A stretch of 64,000 nt of DNA from Methylophaga marina. GTDB lineage: Bacteria > Pseudomonadota > Gammaproteobacteria > Nitrosococcales > Methylophagaceae. Positions 57,870-64,000 of this stretch are shown here, piece after piece. The stretch lies in the NCBI RefSeq assembly GCF_030296755.1, contig NZ_AP027741.1:620001-684000 (forward strand), read 5' to 3'. Every line of letters starts with the position of its first letter. The first letter of the stretch is position 1. The position numbers and the translations under genes were made by a program. The notes beneath the pieces were generated by a model, which did not search any database, had not been told where the DNA came from, and worked only from the letters and a program-made list of their open reading frames with translations.

Positions 57870-59969
57870 TTACTCTTCTTCTTTCACCTCTTCGTTAACC
57901 GCTTTCATACTAAGACGGATACGGCCTTGACGATCAACTTCCAAGACTTTGACTTGGATTAAATCACCTTCAGATAATTTATCTGACACATTCTCAACAC
58001 GTTCTTCTGAAATTTGAGAAATATGTACCAGACCGTCTTTACCAGGCAGAATGGTCACAAACGCACCAAAGTCCATTAGTTTAGCCACACGACCTTCGTA
58101 GATCTTACCGACTTCAACTTCAGCAGTAATATCTTCAACTCGACGCAATGCTTGTTGTCCAGCATTGTAGTCAGAAGAGAAAATCATCACGGTACCATCG
58201 TCCTGAATATCGATAGTAGCACCTGTTTCTTCAGTGATGGCACGGATAGTGGCACCACCTTTACCAATCACGTCACGAATTTTATCTGCGTGGATTTTGA
58301 TAGTAATAATGCGTGGCGCAAATTCAGACATTTCCTGACGGTGCGTGTTAATAACTGCATTCATCTTTTCAAGGATATGCATACGACCATCACGCGCTTG
58401 AGCTAACGCAGTACGCATGATTTCTTCGTTGATACCTTCGATTTTGATGTCCATCTGCAATGCAGTGACACCTTTATCAGTACCAGCTACTTTAAAGTCC
58501 ATATCACCTAAATGATCTTCATCACCCAAGATATCCGTCAATACAGCGTAACCATTTTCTTCTTTGATTAAGCCCATCGCGATACCGGCAACAGGTGCTT
58601 TAATCGGCACACCCGCATCCATTAACGCCAAGCTGGTACCACAGACTGAAGCCATTGAACTTGAACCGTTTGATTCGGTGATTTCAGAGACAACACGCAC
58701 TACATACGGAAATTCTTCCGCTGAAGGCATAACAGCCTGAATACCACGTTTGGCTAATTTACCGTGACCGATTTCACGACGTTTTGGTGAACCAACAAAA
58801 CCTGTTTCACCAACACAGAATGGAGGGAAATTATAGTGAAGCATAAAGCGGTCACGATATTCACCTTCCACAGCATCAATCATTTGCGCATCACGCTCGG
58901 CGCCCAATGTGGCCACAACGATAGCTTGAGTTTCACCGCGAGTGAATAATGCTGAGCCATGGACACGTGGTAAGACACCTGTTTCAACGAAGATTGGGCG
59001 AACACTTGATGTGTCACGGCCATCGATACGTGGATCACCAGCAATGATCTTACCGCGCACTAATTCTTTTTCTAACTTGGCAAAAACGCCTTTCACATCA
59101 TCTTCAGAATATTCTGAATCTTCTGTAGCAATAGCTTCGACGGCTGCTGAACGAACATTACCTAACTGTTCTAAACGCGCTAGCTTGTCGCTGATAGCAT
59201 AAGATTCTTGAATACCAGCATAGGCAGTGTCTTTCACTTGATTATATAAAGTGACGTCTTTTTCAGGTGCAGTCCAATCCCAGGCAGGTTTGCCGACTTC
59301 AGCTTGTAACTCTTTGACCAAGTTAATAGCTGTCTGCATTTGCTGGTGACCGAACATGACCGAACCCAGCATCACTTCTTCAGGTAACTCAGAGGCTTCA
59401 GACTCGACCATTAAAACAGCGCTTTCAGTACCTGCAACGACCAGGTCTAATGCGCTTTTATCCAGAAGAGCTTTACCTGGGTTTAATACATAGCTGCCAT
59501 CAACATAACCAACACGTGCAGCACCCAGTGGGCCATTAAATGGCATACCTGAAATAGCCAGTGCTGCTGAAGCACCTATCATTGAAGGAATATCCGGATC
59601 AATTTCTGGATCCAGTGCAACAACCGTTGCAATCACTTGCACTTCGTTGACAAAGCCTTTTGGAAACAAAGGACGTAGTGGGCGATCGATTAAGCGAGAC
59701 GTTAATGTTTCTTTTTCACTTGGGCGGCCTTCACGTTTGAAGAAACCACCAGGGATTTTACCGGCTGCGTAGGTACGCTCCTGGTAATTAACAGTTAAAG
59801 GAAAAAAGTCTTGGCCTGGGTTGACATCTTTTTTACCAACAACGGTTACTAACACTGACGTTTCGCCAAGACTGGCAATAACGGCACCACCGGCTTGACG
59901 TGCGATTTTTCCGGTTTCAAGACTTAATAAATGGTCACCGTACTGAACTGTCTTTTTTACTGAGTTCAC
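57870..59969 (-). CDS. pnp: Polyribonucleotide nucleotidyltransferase (PNPase)
   Basis: 699 residues. Two RNase PH-like domains (first with [14 protein letters not shown], second with [15 protein letters not shown] and [11 protein letters not shown]), a helical linker, a KH domain ([21 protein letters not shown]) and an S1 domain ([26 protein letters not shown]). It degrades RNA 3'-5' phosphorolytically and joins the degradosome. The leader contains a long hairpin. Confidence 0.98.
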   Translation of the reverse strand: MNSVKKTVQYGDHLLSLETGKIARQAGGAVIASLGETSVLVTVVGKKDVNPGQDFFPLTVNYQERTYAAGKIPGGFFKREGRPSEKETLTSRLIDRPLRPLFPKGFVNEVQVIATVVALDPEIDPDIPSMIGASAALAISGMPFNGPLGAARVGYVDGSYVLNPGKALLDKSALDLVVAGTESAVLMVESEASELPEEVMLGSVMFGHQQMQTAINLVKELQAEVGKPAWDWTAPEKDVTLYNQVKDTAYAGIQESYAISDKLARLEQLGNVRSAAVEAIATEDSEYSEDDVKGVFAKLEKELVRGKIIAGDPRIDGRDTSSVRPIFVETGVLPRVHGSALFTRGETQAIVVATLGAERDAQMIDAVEGEYRDRFMLHYNFPPFCVGETGFVGSPKRREIGHGKLAKRGIQAVMPSAEEFPYVVRVVSEITESNGSSSMASVCGTSLALMDAGVPIKAPVAGIAMGLIKEENGYAVLTDILGDEDHLGDMDFKVAGTDKGVTALQMDIKIEGINEEIMRTALAQARDGRMHILEKMNAVINTHRQEMSEFAPRIITIKIHADKIRDVIGKGGATIRAITEETGATIDIQDDGTVMIFSSDYNAGQQALRRVEDITAEVEVGKIYEGRVAKLMDFGAFVTILPGKDGLVHISQISEERVENVSDKLSEGDLIQVKVLEVDRQGRIRLSMKAVNEEVKEEE

Positions 59970-60047
59970 TCTTTTCTTCCTTCTCTTCTCTGTTGTCAGT
60001 TATGAACCCGTTTCACAACTGATATAAAAATCATAAATCTAAAAACG

Positions 60048-60086
60048 AATATGCCCCTGAAACTGTTATAGCTTCAGGGGCATATT
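60048..60086 (-). terminator. rpsO terminator / pnp leader hairpin
   Basis: 14-bp perfect stem AATATGCCCCTGAA/TTCAGGGGCATATT with an 11-base loop between rpsO and pnp. In the minus direction it is followed by CGTTTTTAG. In E. coli this position holds a leaky rpsO terminator and, further on, an RNase III-processed leader hairpin through which PNPase represses itself. The same dual role is likely here. Confidence 0.75.
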
Positions 60087-60159
60087 TTATATATCCTGCC
60101 TTGAGGTCGCCGATTTAGCCGGCCACATTGGCTGCATATAATGAGTCACCAAAATCAAC

Positions 60160-60429
60160 TTAGCGACGTAAACCTAATTCAGCAATCAATGCACGGTAAC
60201 GTTCGATATCTGTCTTTTTCAGATAGTCCAACATTTTACGACGGCTGCTAACCATTTTTAACAGACCTTGACGTGAATGGTGATCGTGAATGTTTGTTTT
60301 GAAATGCTCTGACAAGTTTGTGATACGCGCTGTTAACAAAGCAACTTGTACTTCAGCAGAACCAGTATCACCTTCTGAACGTGCAAATTTAGTGATCAGT
60401 TCTTTCTTTTGTTGTGCAGAAATAGACAT
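60160..60429 (-). CDS. rpsO: 30S ribosomal protein S15
   Basis: 89 residues, same length as in E. coli. It has the conserved [47 protein letters not shown] and C-terminal [12 protein letters not shown]. It binds 16S rRNA early in 30S assembly. ATG at 60429 ([10 protein letters not shown]); an in-frame ATG at 60441 is less conserved. The 120 bp upstream hold a small GTAGC/GCTAC hairpin. Confidence 0.97.
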   Translation of the reverse strand: MSISAQQKKELITKFARSEGDTGSAEVQVALLTARITNLSEHFKTNIHDHHSRQGLLKMVSSRRKMLDYLKKTDIERYRALIAELGLRR

Positions 60430-60562
60430 TAAATACTCCAACTTTTTGTAGCTTTTGCTACTAGTTAAATTCTGAACTGCCCCAGCAGATACATACCAGA
60501 ACAGCCAACCTTTTTGAAGGTAAGGATTCTACCGACTTTCTTATTATGAAACAAGGCGTAGT

Positions 60563-61489
60563 TTAAGCCACCGCATTTGCAAATAAACGCTTCGGTGATA
60601 CCACACCTTCTGCTGACATTTCGCCTAAACCAATAAACTCATTATTCACATTAAATAATCTGACATTTGCGCTTATAAAAGGCTCATGTACCGAGATAGA
60701 GCGTCCAAAACTAATATTTTTTGTCCCCTCTTCATCAAGCTGAATGCTTGGCCAGTCGGGTAATGCATCTTCTGCTTGTTGCAATAGTTCATCAAGTGCT
60801 TTGATGCCCTGCTTATCCGATTTTTCCTGAAGAGACGTTAGTGTAATGGCGTCTGATAAATCATAACCAGCGACTGCCGTTCTTCTGAGCATTGTAACAT
60901 GGCCACCAGTGCCTAAGGCATGGCTAATATCTTCTACCAAGGTACGAATATAGGTACCTTTGCTACACCTTACTGATAAAGTAAAACTCTGTTTTTGGTA
61001 ATCGAGCAATTGAATCTCATAGATCGTAATTCGACGCGCTTTTCTTTCTACATCGATACCTTGTCTTGCAAGTTTATATAACGGTTGTCCCTGATGTTTT
61101 AATGCGGAGAACATAGGTGGAACTTGATCAATCTCACCGATAAATTGCTGGATGACTTGATTAAGCGTAGATTCAGTAAATTCGGGAATGGGCAGTTCTT
61201 CAAGTACATTACCGTCAGCATCACCACTGTCGGTGATAATACCCAGCTGACAGGTAACGTGATATTGCTTATCTGCGTCTAATAAATAACTGGATAATTT
61301 TGTCGCATCACCCAAGCAAACAGGAAGCACGCCTGTAGCAAGAGGATCGAGACTGCCTGTATGTCCAGCCTTTTTAGCATCGAACAGGCGTTTGACTCGT
61401 TGAAGAATGTGGTTTGAACTTTGCCCGGTAGGCTTATCAATAATGACAATGCCGGTAACATCCCGACCTTTTTTATTTCGTCTTGCCAT
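60563..61489 (-). CDS. truB: tRNA pseudouridine-55 synthase
   Basis: 308 residues. Motif VIIDKPTGQSSNHILQRVK near the start, the catalytic Asp in GHTGSLDPLATGVLPVCLG, and RCSKGTYIRTLVEDI. The C-terminal PUA-like tail is present. It makes pseudouridine 55 in the T-loop of tRNAs. It starts 12 bp after rbfA. Confidence 0.96.
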   Translation of the reverse strand: MARRNKKGRDVTGIVIIDKPTGQSSNHILQRVKRLFDAKKAGHTGSLDPLATGVLPVCLGDATKLSSYLLDADKQYHVTCQLGIITDSGDADGNVLEELPIPEFTESTLNQVIQQFIGEIDQVPPMFSALKHQGQPLYKLARQGIDVERKARRITIYEIQLLDYQKQSFTLSVRCSKGTYIRTLVEDISHALGTGGHVTMLRRTAVAGYDLSDAITLTSLQEKSDKQGIKALDELLQQAEDALPDWPSIQLDEEGTKNISFGRSISVHEPFISANVRLFNVNNEFIGLGEMSAEGVVSPKRLFANAVA

Positions 61490-61501
61490 CAGCGTGATAA
61501 A

Positions 61502-61882
61502 TTAGTCTTCGTCTTCCCGACGAATATCTGCATTCGCTTTGGCAATCAATTCATCCATGTGGAACCCGTGTTCCAGGCTTTTATCATAAAAGAATTGCAA
61601 TTCAGGCATGTTTCTTAGCTTGACCCGTCCAGCCAGACCTCTTCTCAGATAACCAGCAGCACTATTCAGACCTGCTAAACATTCTTTCATGTCCTGCTCA
61701 TCTTCAAAGCCATTAAAACGGGTGACATAGACTTTGGCATACTTAAGATCCGACGTCACATCCACGTGTGAGACAGTAACCATTCCCACCCGTGGATCAG
61801 AAATCTCGCGTTGAAGCATCAACGCGAGTTCTCTCATTATGACTTCGCTAAAGCGATTTGTACGACTAAATTCTCTTGCCAT
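61502..61882 (-). CDS. rbfA: Ribosome-binding factor A
   Basis: 126 residues. KH-like small protein with RTNRFSEVIMRELALMLQREI, DPRVGMVTVSHVDVTSDLKYAKVYV and RRGLAGRVKLRNMPELQFFYD. Needed for 16S rRNA 5' maturation and cold adaptation. Start and infB stop share a base (TAATG). Confidence 0.96.
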   Translation of the reverse strand: MAREFSRTNRFSEVIMRELALMLQREISDPRVGMVTVSHVDVTSDLKYAKVYVTRFNGFEDEQDMKECLAGLNSAAGYLRRGLAGRVKLRNMPELQFFYDKSLEHGFHMDELIAKANADIRREDED

Positions 61883-64000
61883 TACAGGGTCGGCTTCATT
61901 AATACACGTTCATACACTTCGATTTGGTCGCCTGGTTTGACATCTTTGTAGTTCTTCACACCGATACCACACTCAGTACCCGCATTGACTTCATTAACAT
62001 CATCTTTAAAGCGACGTAATGATTCGAGCTCACCTTCGTATACCACTACGTTATCACGTAGTACACGAATTGGGTTGTTGCGTTTAACCGTACCTTCTAC
62101 TACCAAACAACCTGCTATGTCACCAAACTTAGGCGATCTAAATACATCGTCAACTCTAGCCAGACCGATGATTTCATCTCTGTATACAGGTTCAAGCATA
62201 CCTGTCATGGCTTTAGTAACAACGTCTAATAGGTCATAAATGATGCTGAAGTACTGAACATCCAGACCTTTTTCACTGATCACTTTACGTGCTGCATTAT
62301 CAGCACGAACATTAAAGCCAATCAGAATCGCATCGGAAGCGGCAGCAAGTTGAGCATCGGTTTCATTAATACCACCAACACCTGAACCGACAACACGGAC
62401 TTTTACTAAATCTGTAGACAGTTTCTGCAACCCTTGACTCACTGCTTCAACAGAACCGTGAACGTCACCCTTAATAACAACATTAAGCGTTTTAACGTCA
62501 CCTTCTTCCATCTTGTTGAACATTTCGTCCAATTTAGCCGCTTGTTGTTGAGCCATTTTTTGCTCACGGGCTTTTGTTTGACGGAAGTTGGCAATTTCAC
62601 GTGCAGTGCGGTCATCAGGCGCTGCCTGAAGTTCATCACCGGCAGCGGGTGTACCAGATAAGCCAAGTAACTCTACCGGTGTTGAAGGGCCAGCATGTTT
62701 AAGTTGTTCGCCTGTCTCGTTAAACATAGCACGAACGCGGCCATACTCTTGACCAACAACGACGATATCGCCCTTGTTTAAAGTCCCTTGTTGAACCAGT
62801 ACCGTTACCACCGTACCACGACCTTTATCCAGTCGCGCTTCAATGACAGTACCGTGAGCAGGTCCTTGTTCAGGTGCTTTCAGCTCCATAACCTCTGCCT
62901 GAAGCGAAATAGCTTCCAGCAGATCTTCAATACCTTGCCCCGTTAATGCTGATACAGGAATAAACTGAACATCACCACCCCAGTCTTCTGGAATGACTTC
63001 GTGATTAGCTAATTCTTGCTTCACACGATCAGGGTTAGCATCCTGTTTATCTATTTTGTTAACAGCAACAATGATGACTGAATCAGCGGCTTTAGCATGC
63101 TGAATTGCTTCAATTGTTTGCGGCATAACACCGTCATCTGCTGCGACCACCAGAATCACGATATCAGTCACTTTTGCACCGCGTGAACGCATTTCAGTAA
63201 ATGCAGCATGGCCCGGTGTATCAAGGAATGCGATTTCACCACGACTGGTTTCGACTTTGTATGCACCAATATGCTGAGTGATACCACCTGCCTCACCAGA
63301 AGTCACTTTGGTACGACGGATGTAGTCCAATAACGATGTTTTACCATGGTCAACATGGCCCATGACAGTAACAACTGGTGCTCGACCAATCGCTTCGCCC
63401 TGATGCTCATCAGACACTTGAAGTGCTTGTTCAACTTCATTCTCGATGATAGGTTTTGCGATATGCCCCATTTCTTCAACCACAATAACTGCGGTATCTT
63501 GATCAAGAACCTGGTTGATGGTGGCCATGGTGCCAAGTCCCATCAGAGCCTTGATAACTTCACCAGCTTTAACTGACATACGCTGAGCTAGATCAGAAAC
63601 ACTGATGGTTTCCGGTACGTTTACTTCATGTACGACGGGTGCAGTAGGTTTTGAAAAGCCGTGTTCTTGATCTTTATTAACAGCGACTTTCGCTGCCGAT
63701 CCTTTTTCTTCTTACGGCGCCCACCTTTGCCTTCGGTCACGTGAAGTTCTTTACGCTCAAACTCATCATCGTTACGACCGCCTTTGCGGCTAGATTTTTC
63801 ACGATTATGTTTCGCTTCGGCATCTTTCGTCTTACGCACACCTGCTTTTTGTTCTTTTGCTTGCGCTTCTGCAGCAGCAGCACGTGCTTTTTCCCTTTCT
63901 TTCTCAAGAGCCTCTTCTTCTTCACGTGCTTTTTTCTTGGCTTCGAGTGCTTTTTCCGCTTCAATTCTAGCCAGGTTTGCAGCACGTCTCTTTGCATCAG
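61882..64000 (-). CDS. infB: Translation initiation factor IF-2, N-terminus cut by window edge (reading frame broken once)
   Basis: At least 705 residues visible. The N-terminal part is a charged Lys/Glu/Arg/Ala-rich linker ([21 protein letters not shown]). The GTPase has [26 protein letters not shown] and NKIDK, then domains II-IV ending [12 protein letters not shown]. The charged N-terminal part and the GTPase part are in different frames. One base is missing in the run at 63701-63707, where restoring it gives [19 protein letters not shown]. As IF-2 is essential, this break is almost certainly a sequence error. Confidence 0.95.

Noticed and set aside
63737-63997. Lys/Arg-rich 86-residue frame inside infB
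   Set aside because: It is an alternative frame of the charged IF-2 linker; the true linker frame ([13 protein letters not shown]...) continues to the window edge.
1-64000. Programmed frameshifting or transcriptional slippage as the explanation of all nine breaks
   Set aside because: Six-A tracts are short for efficient slippage, no consistent slippery heptamer with downstream structure is seen, and one site is a G5 run. Homopolymer undercalling is simpler.

Overview
The window looks like a chromosomal segment of a gammaproteobacterium with moderate, slightly AT-rich composition. It has IHF-beta, an RF3 of the enterobacterial type, E. coli-like infB-rbfA-truB-rpsO-pnp and aroA-cmk-rpsA-ihfB gene orders, a cbb3 oxidase as its respiratory locus, and several Fur-type operators. 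A marine methylotroph-like lineage such as Methylophaga would fit, but no gene here proves a genus. Both edges cut genes: a PAS sensor on the left and infB on the right.

Layout. 1-10.5 kb (minus strand): a membrane PAS sensor, then the cbb3 oxidase locus ccoNOQP with a 35-residue CcoM-like gene, followed by the assembly genes ccoG-ccoH-ccoI-ccoS. A perfect FNR/ANR box lies upstream of ccoN. 10.5-20.3 kb (minus): a housekeeping run ileS-lspA-hisC-tyrA-aroA-cmk-rpsA-ihfB plus a Mth938-like gene. 20.5-21.2 kb: a DUF3579 gene and a CBS-domain gene, tail to tail. 21.3-32.6 kb: two FecI/FecR/TonB-receptor systems transcribed away from each other on either side of prfC, each with a Fur-type site. 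The second carries a di-heme peroxidase (MauG/CcpA family) translationally coupled to its receptor. 32.7-36.7 kb: a DeoR-type regulator, a kinase/PLP phospho-lyase-like fusion protein and a short-chain dehydrogenase, probably an amino-alcohol catabolic locus. 36.8-39.1 kb: a YdeP-type molybdoprotein. 39.5-48.9 kb (plus): an efflux cluster of MarR regulator, Bcr/CflA transporter, tripartite RND pump and two-component system. 48.9-53 kb (minus): a histidine kinase paired with a REC-DUF3369-GGDEF-EAL protein. 53.2-57.7 kb (minus): a DUF815 ATPase and a Fur-controlled exbB-exbD-exbD-tonB-PepSY operon that would energise the two receptors. 57.9-64 kb (minus): pnp, rpsO, truB, rbfA and infB.

The strongest global signal is technical. 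Nine genes (fecA-like receptor, di-heme peroxidase, DeoR, MarR, RND adaptor, response regulator, PepSY protein, tonB, infB) each have exactly one frame break, at a homopolymer one base too short for the family-consistent reading. Since infB is essential, this points to base-calling undercounts rather than nine pseudogenes. Seven-A runs in ileS and elsewhere in tonB and an eight-A run in the EAL gene are read correctly, so the loss is not universal. Coordinates of these nine genes are given for the repaired reading.

The most interesting biological candidates are the FecI-FecR-receptor-diheme peroxidase cassette, the kinase/phospho-lyase fusion locus and the unlisted CcoM-like peptide. No tRNA, rRNA, CRISPR array, insertion sequence or prophage was seen.
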